Origin: Lysobacter arenosi
GTDB lineage: Bacteria; Pseudomonadota; Gammaproteobacteria; Xanthomonadales; Xanthomonadaceae
Length of the DNA stretch: 64,000 bases
Direction: 5' to 3'
Assembly (NCBI RefSeq): GCF_016613475.2
Contig: NZ_CP071517.1
Coordinates: forward strand, 1,798,001 to 1,862,000
In this document: in pieces, positions 18,228-27,772 of the stretch
Layout of the letters: every line of letters starts with the position of its first letter
Position numbering within the stretch: the first letter of the stretch is position 1
Notes under the pieces: model-generated
Told to the model about the DNA's origin: nothing
Database searches by the model: none
Seen by the model: the letters and a program-made list of their open reading frames with translations, nothing else
Position numbers and translations under genes: made by a program

Positions 18228-18662
18228 AACCACTACTCACAGCCAGTGCACCTGCTTCCGCCTGCGCAAGCTGGCGCGGCTGGTCAGCCAGCGCTACGAC
18301 CGCGAGCTGGCCCAGGTCGGCATCAACATCAACCAGTACTCGATCCTGCGCCGTGCCAGCGTGCAACCGCGGGCCCTGGGCGAACTGGCCCGTGAACTGG
18401 GCATGGACCGCACCACGCTCAGCCGCGACGTGAAGCCGCTCATCGCCGCCGGCTGGGTCGAGCTGGCCAGTGGTGAGGATGCTCGCCAGCGCATGGTCAA
18501 GGTCACCGCCAACGGCAAGCGGCTGGTCGCCCGCGCCCAGCCGATCTGGCGCCAGGCCCAGGATGCGATCGAGTCCAGCCTCTGGGCCAGGCCAACATCC
18601 AGGCCCTGCACGAACGGCTCGACCAGGCCGCGCACTCGCTCGATAGCGGAGCACGCGCATGA
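18223..18662 (+). pseudogene. MarR family regulator with apparent 2-bp frameshift near the C-terminus
   Basis: A winged-helix MarR regulator: N-terminal CFRLRKLARLVSQRYDREL, recognition region LARELGMDRTTLSRDVKPL, wing GEDARQRMVKV. At about residue 120 the frame is lost at a CTCT (18580-18583). Deleting one CT joins ESSL to GQANIQALHERLDQAAHS and ends at a TGA (18660-18662) that overlaps the MFS ATG as ATGA, the arrangement expected of an intact operon. As written, the frame runs on to 19260 inside the MFS gene with nonsense sequence. The change is a tandem CT duplication or a sequence error. Confidence 0.8.
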
Positions 18663-19900
18663 GCACCGCATCCGCCCAACCCCTGCCCCATGCGATGACC
18701 CGCTACTGGCCACTGGTGCTGGCGGCAACCGCCATGCTGATGATCACCATGGGCGTGCGCCAGTCGCTGGGTCTGTTTGTCGCACCGATCGGACGCAGCA
18801 CCGGACTGGGTGTGGCGCAGATCTCTTTCGCCCTCGCCGTCGGCCAGTTCGTCTGGGGCGCGGTGCAACCGGTGTTCGGCGCGATCGCCGACCAGAAAGG
18901 CCCGGGGCGCGTGCTCGTCTTCGGCGGCCTGCTGCTGGCCGTCGGCATGGCGCTGGCACCGATGCTGGACTCCTCCTGGGGCCTGCTGTTGAGCGTTGGC
19001 GTGTTGTCGGCCGCGGGCGCAGGCGCGGGCAGTTTCTCGATCCTGATCGGCGCGACCGCGCGGCACATGCCCGCCGAGAAGCGCTCGATGGCGGCAGGCG
19101 TCATCAATGCCGGTGGCTCGTTCGGCCAGTTCCTGTTCGCGCCCCTGGTGCAGGCGGTGATCAGCGCGGCCGGCTGGGCGGCGGCGATGTGGACCCTGGC
19201 GCTGTCGGCACTGGCGACGCTGCCACTGGCCTGGCCATTGCGTCGCCGCGGTGGAGATGAAGCGGCGTCGCAATCGCAGGCAGACGCCGGCATCAGCCTG
19301 CGCCAGCAACTGCACATCGCCCTGCGCGATCGCAGCTACTGGCTGCTGCATCTGGGCTTCTTCACCTGCGGCGTGCACATCGCCTTCCTGGTCACGCACC
19401 TGCCGGGTGAGATCGCACTGTGCGGTTTGCCGGCAAGCGTGTCGGCGATATCGCTGGCACTGATCGGTCTGTTCAATGTCGCCGGCAGTCTCGGCGCCGG
19501 CTGGCTCGGCCAGCGTTACCGGATGAAGCACCTGCTCGCGCTGATGTACGCCAGCCGCGCGGTGATGATCGCGATCTACCTCGTCTCGCCGCCGACGCCG
19601 CTGACCTTCTTCGTGTTCTCGGCAGGACTCGGCCTGACCTGGCTGGCCACCGTGCCACCCACCGCCGGCCTGGTCGGCAAGCTGTTCGGTCCGCGTTACC
19701 TGGGCACGCTGTTCGGCCTGACCCTGCTGTCGCACCAGCTCGGCGGCTTCTTCGGCGCCTGGGTCGGTGGGCTGGTGATGGAACGCTTCGGCGATTACAG
19801 CTGGATGTGGTACGCCGACATGGCGCTGGCCGCCGCCGCGGCGATCGCCAACCTTCCAATTCGCGAGAGCCGGCCCGCTTTGCAGGCAGCGGCAGCGTGA
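18659..19900 (+). CDS. MFS transporter (monocarboxylate/oxalate-antiporter type)
   Basis: 413 residues, 12 predicted membrane helices in two six-helix halves separated by the charged loop RRRGGDEAASQSQADAG (about residue 200). The N-half holds TMGVRQSLGLFVAPI and ADQKGPGRVLVFGG, a form of the MFS loop 2-3 motif, as in OxlT-like carriers. It overlaps the marR stop by 4 bp, so the regulator probably controls it; substrate and direction are unknown. Confidence 0.88.
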   Translation: MSTASAQPLPHAMTRYWPLVLAATAMLMITMGVRQSLGLFVAPIGRSTGLGVAQISFALAVGQFVWGAVQPVFGAIADQKGPGRVLVFGGLLLAVGMALAPMLDSSWGLLLSVGVLSAAGAGAGSFSILIGATARHMPAEKRSMAAGVINAGGSFGQFLFAPLVQAVISAAGWAAAMWTLALSALATLPLAWPLRRRGGDEAASQSQADAGISLRQQLHIALRDRSYWLLHLGFFTCGVHIAFLVTHLPGEIALCGLPASVSAISLALIGLFNVAGSLGAGWLGQRYRMKHLLALMYASRAVMIAIYLVSPPTPLTFFVFSAGLGLTWLATVPPTAGLVGKLFGPRYLGTLFGLTLLSHQLGGFFGAWVGGLVMERFGDYSWMWYADMALAAAAAIANLPIRESRPALQAAAA

Positions 19901-19903
19901 TTC

Positions 19904-20158
19904 TCAGTAGCTGCAATTGCCATTACCGGAGGCGGGTCGATCTTTGCAGTCGGGCTTGACGGCAATGTGATCCCCGAAGCGCACAAACAGAAGCTGCACA
20001 TTGCCTGCGGAGAATTCGCATGCGGCACCCAACGGCCGCAAATCCGCACCGCGGCGTCGCGCATTGCACGCGACGGTTGCCACTTGGCGATCCGGACGTC
20101 GCCACGGACAGTGTCCGACTTCATCCTCCGGAGGTCGTAATGAACGTTCCTGCAGCAA
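19904..20158 (-). CDS. Doubtful small reading frame
   Basis: 84 codons. The C-terminal part, CEFSAGNVQLLFVRFGDHIAVKPDCKDRP in two pieces CEFSAGNVQLLF and VRFGDHIAVKPDCKDR, reads like a real small secreted domain with paired cysteines, but the N-terminal part has no signal peptide or ribosome site. It may be a remnant of a secreted gene. The rest of the 239-bp gap shows nothing else. Confidence 0.25.
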   Translation of the reverse strand: MLQERSLRPPEDEVGHCPWRRPDRQVATVACNARRRGADLRPLGAACEFSAGNVQLLFVRFGDHIAVKPDCKDRPASGNGNCSY

Positions 20159-20439
20159 GCGTCATGGCGTTGTCCAGCCTGGTCTCGATTGTCGCGCCCG
20201 TCGATGCGATCGCCTCCGACGGCACGATCTACATCAAGGGAGCGATCGTCCAGCCGACGATGGACCCCACCCGCTCCACAACCCGCAAGGCCGAAGGCGA
20301 CGAGCCACGGTACTCCATGCGCGACCGCCCGCTACCGCTGAAACTGGAGTTGGAGTTGCTCGACTACTACGCCCAATACATGCATGAGTTCGGCGTGGCG
20401 CAAGCGCAGTTGACCCTGCGGACGTCGGTGTACGAGTAG
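20140..20439 (+). CDS. Small secreted protein, unknown function
   Basis: 99 residues. GGAGG at 5 nt from the ATG fixes the start. A signal peptide (MNVPAASVMALSSLVSIVAPVDAIA) is followed by SDGTIYIKGAIVQPT, an alternating strand reminiscent of the N-terminal strand of chaperone-usher fimbrial subunits, then a charged segment and LELLDYYAQYMHEFGVAQAQ. The paired cysteines of a real pilin are absent, and no chaperone or usher is near, so a pilus role is not supported. Converges on zur, 8 bp apart. Confidence 0.6.
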   Translation: MNVPAASVMALSSLVSIVAPVDAIASDGTIYIKGAIVQPTMDPTRSTTRKAEGDEPRYSMRDRPLPLKLELELLDYYAQYMHEFGVAQAQLTLRTSVYE

Positions 20440-20447
20440 CCGCGGGC

Positions 20448-20942
20448 TCAGGCCGCTTCCTTGCCCGCACAATCCGCGCAGACCCCGTGCACTTCCAGCG
20501 TCTGCGCCTGCGCGGTGAATCCCAGCGCGCGTGCACGCGAATCGAGCAGCTCGACGATGCGTTCGTCTTCGAGCTCGGTCGCCGACTGGCAGCGGTCGCA
20601 GATCAGGAACGGCACGGCGTGCTGTGCCGCGCCGGGGTGGTGGCAGCCAACGTAGGAGTTGATCGAAGCCAGCTTGTGGATGAACCCGTGCTCGAGCAGG
20701 AAGTCGAGCGCGCGGTACACAGTCGGCGGCGCGGCGGCGTCGTGCGTGGCCTTCATCTGGTCCAGCAGTTCATAAGCCTTGACCGGCCGGCCGGCATCGG
20801 CGATCAGGCGCAATGCATGCGCGCGGATCGGCGTGAGCCGCAGGCCACGCTGCTCGCACGACCGCTCCACCTCCTGCACGAAGGCGTCGCCGTCGTGGAC
20901 GTGGTGCTTGGGGTCGGTGCAGGCGTGGTCGTGTTGGCTCAT
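20448..20942 (-). CDS. zur: Zinc uptake regulator of the Fur family
   Basis: 164-residue repressor. An N-terminal His-rich segment (SQHDHACTDPKHHVHDGD) precedes the winged helix (LTPIRAHALRLIADAGRPV) and the dimerisation/metal part with GCHHPGAAQHAVPFLICDRC and a C-terminal VCADC, giving the two CxxC structural-zinc pairs. The His-rich start and context with a Zur-type palindrome at 15832 support Zur rather than Fur or PerR. It lies 27 bp downstream of gltX's stop on the opposite side: both are leftward and zur is upstream of nothing but the small secreted gene. Confidence 0.9.
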   Translation of the reverse strand: MSQHDHACTDPKHHVHDGDAFVQEVERSCEQRGLRLTPIRAHALRLIADAGRPVKAYELLDQMKATHDAAAPPTVYRALDFLLEHGFIHKLASINSYVGCHHPGAAQHAVPFLICDRCQSATELEDERIVELLDSRARALGFTAQAQTLEVHGVCADCAGKEAA

Positions 20943-20969
20943 CGGGATGGGGTCGGCTATGGCCTTGAT

Positions 20970-22376
20970 TTATGCCCCGGCCGGCACTTTTGCAAGGGCC
21001 GCATCAATGCGCGCCACGGCCTCGCCCTGCCCCGCCAGGTAGACGGTCTGGGAGATGTCCGGGCTGACCTGCGTGCCGGTGATGGCCACGCGCAACGGCT
21101 GGGCGACCTTGCCCATGCCGATCGCGAGTGCTTCTGCGGTCTCGTGCAAGGCCGCCGACACGCTCTCCGCGCTCCACTGCGTCAGGGCTGCCAGGCGCTC
21201 GCGCGCGTCGGCCAGAGGCGCACGCGCGGCGGCGCCCAGGTGCTTGGCAACCGCGGCATCGTCGTAGTGCGTCAGCGGCTGGAACCACACCGCCGCGCGT
21301 TCGGCCATTTCCTTGAGTGTCTGCACGCGGTCGCGCAGGGCGATGACGACGTCCTTCGCCGCCGGGCCCTTGTCGAGGTTGTAGCCGTGCTCGCGCAGGT
21401 GCCACAGCAGGTGCTCGCCGACGTCTGCCGGATCGTCGGACTTCAGGTACTGCTGGTTGAGCCAGCCAAGCTTGGCCGGGTCCAGGCGCGAGGCCTTGGA
21501 GTTCACGTCCTTGAGGTCGAACAGCTCGATCATCTGCTCGATCGAGAACACTTCCTGGTCGCCGTGCGACCAGCCCAGCCGCACCAGGTAGTTGAGCAGC
21601 GCGTGCGGCAGGTAGCCCATGTCGCGGTACTGCATGACGTCGGCCGCGCCGGTGCGCTTGGACAGCTTGGCGCCGTCCGGGTCGAGGATCATCGGCAGGT
21701 GGGCGAAATGCGGCACTTCGGCGTCGAGCGCGCGGTAGATGTTGATCTGTCGCGGCGTGTTGTTGACGTGGTCGTCGCCGCGCACGACATCGGTAATGCC
21801 CATGTCGAGATCATCGACCACCACGGCGAAGTTGTAGGTGGGATAGCCGTCGGAACGGAAGATCACCAGGTCGTCGAGCTCACCGTTGGCGAACTCGATG
21901 CGACCCTTGACCTTGTCGTCCCACGCGACGACGCCGTCGTACGGGTTCTTGAAGCGGATGACGCGGTTTGGATCCTCGCGATAGCCTTCCTTGCGCTCGC
22001 GGTAGGCACCGTTGTAGCGCGGCTTGTCGCCGGCGATGATCGCGGCCTCGCGCATGGCCTCGAGCTCGGCCTTGGTCTCGTACGCGTAGTAGGCGGTACC
22101 GTCCGCGACCATCTGCTCGGCGACCTCGCGGTAGCGATCCAGACGCTGGGTCTGGTAGATCGGGCCCTCGTCGTAACCCAGGCCCAGCCAGTCCATTGCC
22201 TCCAGGATCGCGTCGATCGCCTCCTGGGTGCTGCGCTCGCGGTCGGTGTCCTCCACGCGCAGGATGAACTGCCCGCCGCGACGTCGCGCTTCCAGCCAGC
22301 AATACAGCGCGGTGCGCGCGCCGCCGATGTGCAGGTAGCCGGTGGGACTGGGGGCGAAACGGGTACGGCAGCTCAT
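20970..22376 (-). CDS. gltX: Glutamyl-tRNA synthetase
   Basis: 468 residues. Charges tRNA-Glu in the cytoplasm. Class I signatures: [18 protein letters not shown] (HIGH motif as HIGG) at about residues 6-23 and KLSKR (KMSKS motif) at about 237-241; EDTDRERS follows the Rossmann start. Length fits the bacterial discriminating or non-discriminating form (about 470). Start at ATG 22374-22376 because the catalytic domain begins three residues later. Stops 27 bp before the zur start, so zur could be read through from gltX. Confidence 0.97.
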   Translation of the reverse strand: MSCRTRFAPSPTGYLHIGGARTALYCWLEARRRGGQFILRVEDTDRERSTQEAIDAILEAMDWLGLGYDEGPIYQTQRLDRYREVAEQMVADGTAYYAYETKAELEAMREAAIIAGDKPRYNGAYRERKEGYREDPNRVIRFKNPYDGVVAWDDKVKGRIEFANGELDDLVIFRSDGYPTYNFAVVVDDLDMGITDVVRGDDHVNNTPRQINIYRALDAEVPHFAHLPMILDPDGAKLSKRTGAADVMQYRDMGYLPHALLNYLVRLGWSHGDQEVFSIEQMIELFDLKDVNSKASRLDPAKLGWLNQQYLKSDDPADVGEHLLWHLREHGYNLDKGPAAKDVVIALRDRVQTLKEMAERAAVWFQPLTHYDDAAVAKHLGAAARAPLADARERLAALTQWSAESVSAALHETAEALAIGMGKVAQPLRVAITGTQVSPDISQTVYLAGQGEAVARIDAALAKVPAGA

Positions 22377-22469
22377 GCGGGGGGCTCGGACGGCGGAAAA
22401 CGGGGATTTTACCGGAGTGGGGGCCTGCCCATTGGTTTCCCCGGGCCTGATGCCCAAGCCGCCCCCGCA

Positions 22470-22515
22470 ACCGTTCGTCCTGAGCGTTGCGCCGCAGGCG
22501 CGGAGTCGAAGGATC
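22470..22515. repeat. Intergenic palindrome of the CGTTCGTCCTGAG..GTCGAAGGA type
   Basis: CCGTTCGTCCTGAGC ... GAGTCGAAGGATC with an inner GCGCCGCAGGCGC stem, in the gltX-lpxH gap. This looks like a variant of the widespread interspersed CCTTCGACAGGCTCAGGACG repeat of proteobacteria. Confidence 0.6.
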
Positions 22516-22543
22516 CGCAGGCCGCAGCCGCAACACCGTGCCC

Positions 22544-22549
22544 TAGAAT
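22544..22549 (+). promoter_or_regulatory. -10 box of lpxH, probable leaderless transcript
   Basis: TAGAAT lies 6 nt before the lpxH ATG (22556); no ribosome site is present between them. Confidence 0.5.
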
Positions 22550-22555
22550 CACACC

Positions 22556-23290
22556 ATGACCACCTTGTTCATTTCCGACCTCCACCTCGACGCCGAGCGT
22601 CCGCAGATCACCCAGCTGTTTGGCCAGTTCGTCCGCAACGAAGCCCGTGGCGCCGATGCGCTGTACATCCTCGGCGACCTGTTCGAAGCCTGGGTCGGCG
22701 ACGACGATCCGTCCGAGACCGGCGCCTTCGTCGCCAGCGAGCTGCACGCACTGAGCCAGTCCGGCGTTCCGGTGTATTTCATCCGCGGCAATCGCGATTT
22801 CCTGCTCGGCGAGGACTTCGCCCGCCGCGCCGGCGCGAGGATCCTGCCGGACCCGTCGGTGGTGATGCTGTACGGCCGCCCGACGCTGGTGCAGCACGGC
22901 GACCTGCTGTGCACCGACGATGTCGCCTACCAGCAGTTCCGCGCGCAGACGCGTCATCCGCAATGGCAGGCGCAGTTCCTGTCGCAACCGCTGGCCGCCC
23001 GCATCGCTTTTGCCCAGCAGGCGCGTGCGGCCAGCAAGGCGCACCAGAGCGGGCTCAAGACCCAGGGCACGATGGAAACCATCACCGATGTCGCGCCGGC
23101 GACAGTGGCCGGCACATTCAGCCGCTACGGCATCGACACGATGATCCACGGCCACACCCATCGCCCGGCGATGCATGAGCTGGATGTCGATGGACAGGCC
23201 TGCCTGCGCATCGTGCTCGGCGACTGGTACGACCAGGGCTCGGTGCTGCGGGTGAATCCGGATGGTTACGACTTGCAGGCGATTGGATAA
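22556..23290 (+). CDS. lpxH: UDP-2,3-diacylglucosamine diphosphatase
   Basis: 244 residues. Peripheral inner-membrane calcineurin-like phosphoesterase of lipid A synthesis that makes lipid X plus UMP. Metal-site motifs are all seen: ISDLHLD (8-ish), [30 protein letters not shown] and MIHGHTHRP. Length agrees with E. coli LpxH (240). Diverges from gltX; no other lpx gene is adjacent. A REP-like palindrome at 23301-23320 separates it from the convergent DUF455 gene. Confidence 0.96.
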   Translation: MTTLFISDLHLDAERPQITQLFGQFVRNEARGADALYILGDLFEAWVGDDDPSETGAFVASELHALSQSGVPVYFIRGNRDFLLGEDFARRAGARILPDPSVVMLYGRPTLVQHGDLLCTDDVAYQQFRAQTRHPQWQAQFLSQPLAARIAFAQQARAASKAHQSGLKTQGTMETITDVAPATVAGTFSRYGIDTMIHGHTHRPAMHELDVDGQACLRIVLGDWYDQGSVLRVNPDGYDLQAIG

Positions 23291-23300
23291 CCGCATCGTC

Positions 23301-23320
23301 ATCCCCGCGAAGACGGGGAT
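23301..23320. repeat. REP-like palindrome
   Basis: ATCCCCG-cgaaga-CGGGGAT, preceded by CGTC, between two convergent genes; same class as 36727-36744 and 51277-51294. Confidence 0.7.
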
Positions 23321-23334
23321 CCTTGGACGTTGCC

Positions 23335-24141
23335 CTACCCCGCCAGCTTCTCCAGCGCCGCCAGTTCCTCGTCATCAAACCCCGCCGCACTACGCGCGGA
23401 GTGATTGAACGGACCGTACAGCACCGCCCGCGCGTACTCGGCGAGCAGCTCTCTAAAGCGCGGCGCAGGCTCCACGCCGGCGCGTTCGCAATACCAGCGG
23501 AACCAGCGCGAACCGGCGGCGACGTGCGCGACTTCCTCGCGCAGGATCACTTCGAGGATGTCGGCGGTGGCGTCGTCGCCCAGCGAGCGCAGCTTGACGA
23601 TCATCGCCGGCGTAACATCCAGGCCGCGCGCCTCCAGCACTCGCGGCACCAGCGCCATCCGCGCCAGGCCATCGTGCGCGGTCTTCTCGGCCATTTCCCA
23701 CAGGCCGTTGTGGGCATCGAAGTCGCCGTAGTCGCGACCGAACTCCTGCAGGCGCGCGCGCAGCATCGCGAAGTGGCGCGCCTCGTCGGCGGCCACGCTT
23801 ACCCAGTCGGCGTAGAAATCGGCGGGCATGCCACGAAACCGGTACGCCGCGTCCCAGGCCAGGTCGATCGCGTTGAACTCGATATGGGCGATGGCGTGTA
23901 CGAACGCCGCGCGGCCGTCGCTTGTGCCGAAACCGCGCCGGGGCAGGTCGCGCGGATGCACCAGCAGCGGACGCTCGGGGCGTCCAGGCATCCTGATGGC
24001 TTCAGGCGCCGGTGCGCTCTCGTCGACGGCAAGATCGCCGCGGGCGAAGGCTTCGGCCGCGGCGAATGTCAGCGCCAGCTTGTCGTCGGGCGTGGACGCA
24101 TCGAGGCAGGCCCGCGCAGCGGAAAACAGCGAGCCTTCCAT
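23335..24141 (-). CDS. Ferritin-like DUF455 protein
   Basis: 268 residues, the usual length of the family. Carboxylate-bridge di-iron ligand candidates lie in HAIAHIEFNAIDLAWDAAYR, VAADEARHFAMLRARL and ILREEVAHVAAGSRWFRW, the Glu/ExxH spacing of ferritin-like proteins. The reaction is unknown for most members. It starts 6 nt after the rraB stop, so it is the last gene of the leftward purF cluster. Confidence 0.85.
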   Translation of the reverse strand: MEGSLFSAARACLDASTPDDKLALTFAAAEAFARGDLAVDESAPAPEAIRMPGRPERPLLVHPRDLPRRGFGTSDGRAAFVHAIAHIEFNAIDLAWDAAYRFRGMPADFYADWVSVAADEARHFAMLRARLQEFGRDYGDFDAHNGLWEMAEKTAHDGLARMALVPRVLEARGLDVTPAMIVKLRSLGDDATADILEVILREEVAHVAAGSRWFRWYCERAGVEPAPRFRELLAEYARAVLYGPFNHSARSAAGFDDEELAALEKLAG

Positions 24142-24147
24142 CGGAAC

Positions 24148-24504
24148 TCAGTGCGAGGTCTCGTCCGCCGGCGGGCAGCCCCAGCCGTCGGCATAGCCGC
24201 GGTGCGACTCGGCCAGTTCGCCCAGCTGCAGCTCCAGCGCGGTGATGGCCGCGTGCGACGGCGCCATCACGCGAATCACGCACACCTGCCAGACGCCTTC
24301 CTCATCCACTTCGGCATCCTCGACCATCACGTCGGGCAATGCGGCGGCGGCTTCGACGAAAGCGTCGGCGTCCTCCTGCTCGGCGAAGACATGGAAGAAC
24401 TCGATGCCGCGCGGCACGTCCAGGTCGTCGCCGTCGTCGAGCATCTGCCGCAGCACCTGGCCGTTCTCGTCGTCGGGGATCATCATTCGGCGAAGCTCGT
24501 GCAT
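24148..24504 (-). CDS. rraB: RraB-family protein (putative ribonuclease E inhibitor)
   Basis: 118 residues, acidic (long DDGDDLD and EDAEVDEEG stretches). The core RGIEFFHVFAEQEDADAF and VCVIRVMAPSHAAITALE matches RraB, which binds RNase E and lowers its activity in E. coli. Only 3 nt separate it from the purF stop upstream and 6 nt from the DUF455 start downstream. The small size and acidity fit the family; activity on this host's RNase E is inferred. Confidence 0.82.
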   Translation of the reverse strand: MHELRRMMIPDDENGQVLRQMLDDGDDLDVPRGIEFFHVFAEQEDADAFVEAAAALPDVMVEDAEVDEEGVWQVCVIRVMAPSHAAITALELQLGELAESHRGYADGWGCPPADETSH

Positions 24505-24507
24505 GGC

Positions 24508-25974
24508 TCAGGCCCTCCGCGTCTTCTTGGCTTCGTCGGAACGCAGCTGCTTGATGCGTTCGAAGTAGCCCGGTTCGATGCCGGTGACATATTCGCCGTT
24601 GAAGCACGACGAATCGAAATACTCGATGTTGTGCTTGGGACCGGAGACCGCCTCTTCCAGGTCCGACAGGTCCTGGTAGATCAGCCAGTCGCAGCCGAGG
24701 AGCTTCTGCACTTCATCGTCGGTGCGGTCGTGCGCGACCAGTTCCTCGGCCGACGGCATGTCGATGCCATAGACATTGGGGTAGCGCACCGGCGGCGCGG
24801 CCGAAGCCAGGTAGACCTTGCGCGCACCGGCGTCACGCGCCATCTGCACGATCTGCTTGGAGGTGGTGCCGCGCACGATCGAATCGTCGACCAGCAGCAC
24901 GACGCGGTTGCGGAACTCCAGCGGGATCGGGTTGAGCTTGCGGCGCACCGACTTCGCGCGCTCGCCCTGCCCCGGCATGATGAAGGTGCGGCCGACGTAG
25001 CGGTTCTTGATGAAACCCTCGCGGTACTTCACGCCCAGCACGTTGGAGATTTCCAGCGCGGCGTCGCGCGAGGTGTCCGGGATCGGGATCACGGTGTCGA
25101 TGTCATGGTCCGGGCGCAGGCGCAGGATCTTCTCGCCGAGCTTCTGGCCCATGCGCATGCGCGCCTTGTGCACCGAGACCTCGTCCATCATCGAGTCGGG
25201 ACGGGCGAAGTAGACGTACTCGAAGATGCACGGCGTGTGCATGCGCGGTTCGGCGCACTGGCGCGTGAACAGTTCGCCACGCGGCGTGATCACGATTGCT
25301 TCGCCCGGACGGACGTCGCGCAGTCGCTCGAAACCGAGCAGGTCGAGCGCGACCGATTCGGACGCAACCGCGTATTCGTCCTGGCCATTGCCCTGGCGCT
25401 TGCCCAGCACCAGCGGACGGATGCCGTTGGGGTCGCGGAATGCGACCAGGCCCAGGCCGAGCACGGTGGCGACCACCGCGAAACCGCCGACGCAGCGCTT
25501 GTGCACGCCTTCGATGGCGCGGAACGTGGCTTCGGGATTGAGCGCCTTCTGCGTGTCGAGTTCATGCGCGAACACGTTCAGCAGCACTTCCGAATCCGAC
25601 TCGGTGTTGACGTTGCGACGGTCCTGCTCGAACACCTCGCGACGCAGCGCGTCGGTGTTGATCAGGTTGCCGTTGTGGGCCAGGGCGATGCCGAAGGGCG
25701 AGTTGACGTAGAAGGGCTGCGCCTCGTCCGAACCCTCGCTGCCCGCGGTCGGGTAGCGGCAATGGCCGATGCCGACGCGTCCTTCCAGCAGTGCCATCGC
25801 CTTGGCGTCGAAGACTTCGCTGACCAGGCCATTGCCCTTGTGCACACGCAGCTTGCTGCCGTTGGCGGTGGCGATGCCGGCGGCGTCCTCGCCGCGATGC
25901 TGCAGCACCGTCAGGCCGTCGTAGAGCTGAGCCGCGACGTCGTTATGGCCGACGATACCGAGAATGCCGCACAT
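24508..25974 (-). CDS. purF: Amidophosphoribosyltransferase
   Basis: 488 residues. Commits PRPP to purine synthesis: glutamine plus PRPP gives 5-phosphoribosylamine. After Met removal Cys2 (MCGILGIVG) is the glutaminase nucleophile; HRGEDAAGI and HCRYPTAG shape the glutamine site. The PRPP loop [19 protein letters not shown] is split as [12 protein letters not shown] near residue 365. No propeptide. It follows cvpA after 47 bp, the conserved cvpA-purF order. Confidence 0.97.
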   Translation of the reverse strand: MCGILGIVGHNDVAAQLYDGLTVLQHRGEDAAGIATANGSKLRVHKGNGLVSEVFDAKAMALLEGRVGIGHCRYPTAGSEGSDEAQPFYVNSPFGIALAHNGNLINTDALRREVFEQDRRNVNTESDSEVLLNVFAHELDTQKALNPEATFRAIEGVHKRCVGGFAVVATVLGLGLVAFRDPNGIRPLVLGKRQGNGQDEYAVASESVALDLLGFERLRDVRPGEAIVITPRGELFTRQCAEPRMHTPCIFEYVYFARPDSMMDEVSVHKARMRMGQKLGEKILRLRPDHDIDTVIPIPDTSRDAALEISNVLGVKYREGFIKNRYVGRTFIMPGQGERAKSVRRKLNPIPLEFRNRVVLLVDDSIVRGTTSKQIVQMARDAGARKVYLASAAPPVRYPNVYGIDMPSAEELVAHDRTDDEVQKLLGCDWLIYQDLSDLEEAVSGPKHNIEYFDSSCFNGEYVTGIEPGYFERIKQLRSDEAKKTRRA

Positions 25975-26021
25975 GGTGATGAGTCCTGCTGAGTAAAGAG
26001 GGTTGGTGCTGGCGCGGCCCG

Positions 26022-26594
26022 TCAGGCCTCGCTGACCGGCGCAGGCAGGGCCTGGCCGGTTTCGTGCTCCGGCGATTGCGGCGCCGGGAGTGCTTCTTCA
26101 CGACCGTCCAGGTCCACTTGCGCGGCCACCCAGTCGGGCAGCCAGGTGCGCAGCCACTGCGCCCCCGGAACGAACACCGGCACCACCTGCGAGCGCTGCC
26201 ACTGCGGCTCGCGCGGCATCGCCGTCAGGCCCAGCAGCAGCACCAGCGCGCAGGCGACGAACGCGCCACGCGCCAGGCCCAGTGCCAGGCCCAGCAACCG
26301 GTCGAGTCCGGACAGGCCGACCGACTGCACCAGCTTGCGTACCAGCCAGCCCACCAGGCCGACCACGATCAACACGCCAATGAAACTCAATGCATAACCG
26401 GCGAGCAGCTCGCCGGGACCGGCGTCGCCATCGCCGGCCAGGACCAGCGCCACCTGGGCACCGAACCGGAACGCCGCCCAACCCGCCAGCACCCACGCCG
26501 CCAGCGAGGCGAGCACGCCGACGAAGCCGCGCATCAGCCCGAACAGCGCCGATGCCGCCACCACCGCCAGCAGCACCCAGTCGAACATGCTCAT
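26022..26594 (-). CDS. cvpA: CvpA family inner-membrane protein
   Basis: 190 residues. Four membrane helices: [20 protein letters not shown], a second with [18 protein letters not shown], a third with [18 protein letters not shown] and a fourth with [14 protein letters not shown]; then a periplasmic or cytoplasmic Pro/Glu-rich tail. CvpA is needed for colicin V production and envelope robustness in E. coli; its molecular role is unsettled. ATG 26594 (MSMFDW) is chosen; ATG 26588 is possible and an upstream TTG is rejected. Confidence 0.92.
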   Translation of the reverse strand: MSMFDWVLLAVVAASALFGLMRGFVGVLASLAAWVLAGWAAFRFGAQVALVLAGDGDAGPGELLAGYALSFIGVLIVVGLVGWLVRKLVQSVGLSGLDRLLGLALGLARGAFVACALVLLLGLTAMPREPQWQRSQVVPVFVPGAQWLRTWLPDWVAAQVDLDGREEALPAPQSPEHETGQALPAPVSEA

Positions 26595-26636
26595 GGGGTG
26601 CGCCAATCGCTCATGGTCTGCCCGGCCTAGATGGGG

Positions 26637-27677
26637 TCAGGGGTGCGGTCGGACAATGCCGCCGACGCCGAGCTTCGCCGCGACCTGGCCCTTGAGCTGG
26701 TCGGCATCGGCTCGGCTGGCCACCGGCCCGACCCGGACCCGGTTGAGCACGCCCTTGTCAGTCCGGACCTGCTCGACGAATGCGCTGAAGCCGGCCGCGC
26801 GGGCGCGGTCACGCAGCTTGCCGGCTTCCTCGGCGCTGCCGAAGGCGCCCAACTGGACGGCGAACCCGGTATCGGCGGCTGCCGGCCTGGCCGGCGCTGC
26901 CGCCGGAGCGGCGCTGGCGACCGTGGTCGGCGCCGGCTTGCTCACGGGCTTGGCGGGGGCCTCGACCGGCTTGGCCGCCGGCTTGGTCGGCTCCGCCGGC
27001 AGCGGCGCCGGGCGCGTTGCCGGCGTCGAATCGGCCAGCGGCACCGGCGCCGACACCGCGGGTGCGGGCTGCACGGCCGCGGTCTGCGCCGCCGGCGCGG
27101 CATCCGCATCCGCGTCGGCATTCAGCGTCACGACCTTGGCACCGACGTCGCTGCGCACGCGAGCCGATTGCAGGCGCGCGGCCTCGGCCTCGGCCTGGGT
27201 CGCATACGGTCCGATGCGGACGCGATAAAGGGTGCGGCCACCGTTGCCCGGCGCTGCTTCCTGGAAGCCGGGCAACTGCGCCGAGGCCAGCGCTTTCACC
27301 ACCCGGTCGGCATCGGCCGCGGAGGCGTAGCTGCCGAAGCTCACGGCGAAATCGCCGCCAGCGGTACCGGCAGGCGCGGGTGTGGTGTCAGCGGGCGACG
27401 CCGCGGCAGTCGCGCCCTGCGTGGTATCGACCGTCGGCAGCCTGTCGGCATCGCCGGCGTTCATTCCGACCGCGCCGCCTTGCGGGGCCTGGCCGGGAGT
27501 AACCAGTGGCAACTCGCGCGTCTCGAACTCGCCCTGCGGCGCATCGGGAAGCTTGAGGGGAACGTCGGAGGCTCCGCTTTCGGGCGCCGGGCCCTTGATC
27601 AGCATTGGCAGGAAGATCACCGCCAGCGCGACCAGTACCGTCGCGCCGATGAGTCGCTGTTTCAGGGCAGGTTCCAT
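26637..27677 (-). CDS. SPOR-domain membrane protein (DedD-like)
   Basis: 346 residues. One N-terminal membrane helix (LIGATVLVALAVIFLPMLI), a Pro/Ala-rich periplasmic linker, and two SPOR domains: one near residues 105-180 (DFAVSFGSYASAADADRVV ... YRVRIGPYATQAEA) and one at the C-terminus (FAVQLGAFGSAEEAGKLRD ... NRVRVGPVASRADA). SPOR domains bind denuded septal glycan, so a division-site role is likely. E. coli DedD has only one SPOR domain; here it is doubled. Position between folC and cvpA matches dedD. Confidence 0.9.
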   Translation of the reverse strand: MEPALKQRLIGATVLVALAVIFLPMLIKGPAPESGASDVPLKLPDAPQGEFETRELPLVTPGQAPQGGAVGMNAGDADRLPTVDTTQGATAAASPADTTPAPAGTAGGDFAVSFGSYASAADADRVVKALASAQLPGFQEAAPGNGGRTLYRVRIGPYATQAEAEAARLQSARVRSDVGAKVVTLNADADADAAPAAQTAAVQPAPAVSAPVPLADSTPATRPAPLPAEPTKPAAKPVEAPAKPVSKPAPTTVASAAPAAAPARPAAADTGFAVQLGAFGSAEEAGKLRDRARAAGFSAFVEQVRTDKGVLNRVRVGPVASRADADQLKGQVAAKLGVGGIVRPHP

Positions 27678-27772
27678 CGGGTCTCGCACACCGCAGGCGG
27701 ATTGCCGTGCGAATTATACCCTCGCCGCCCGCCGCGACCGCGATCGGGCGCAAAGGAATCGCTCTGCACCGT

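Noticed and set aside
18223..19260. A 345-codon open frame starting as MarR
   Set aside because: Only the first ~120 codons resemble MarR; the rest runs out of phase through the MFS gene and has no family similarity. It results from the frameshift.
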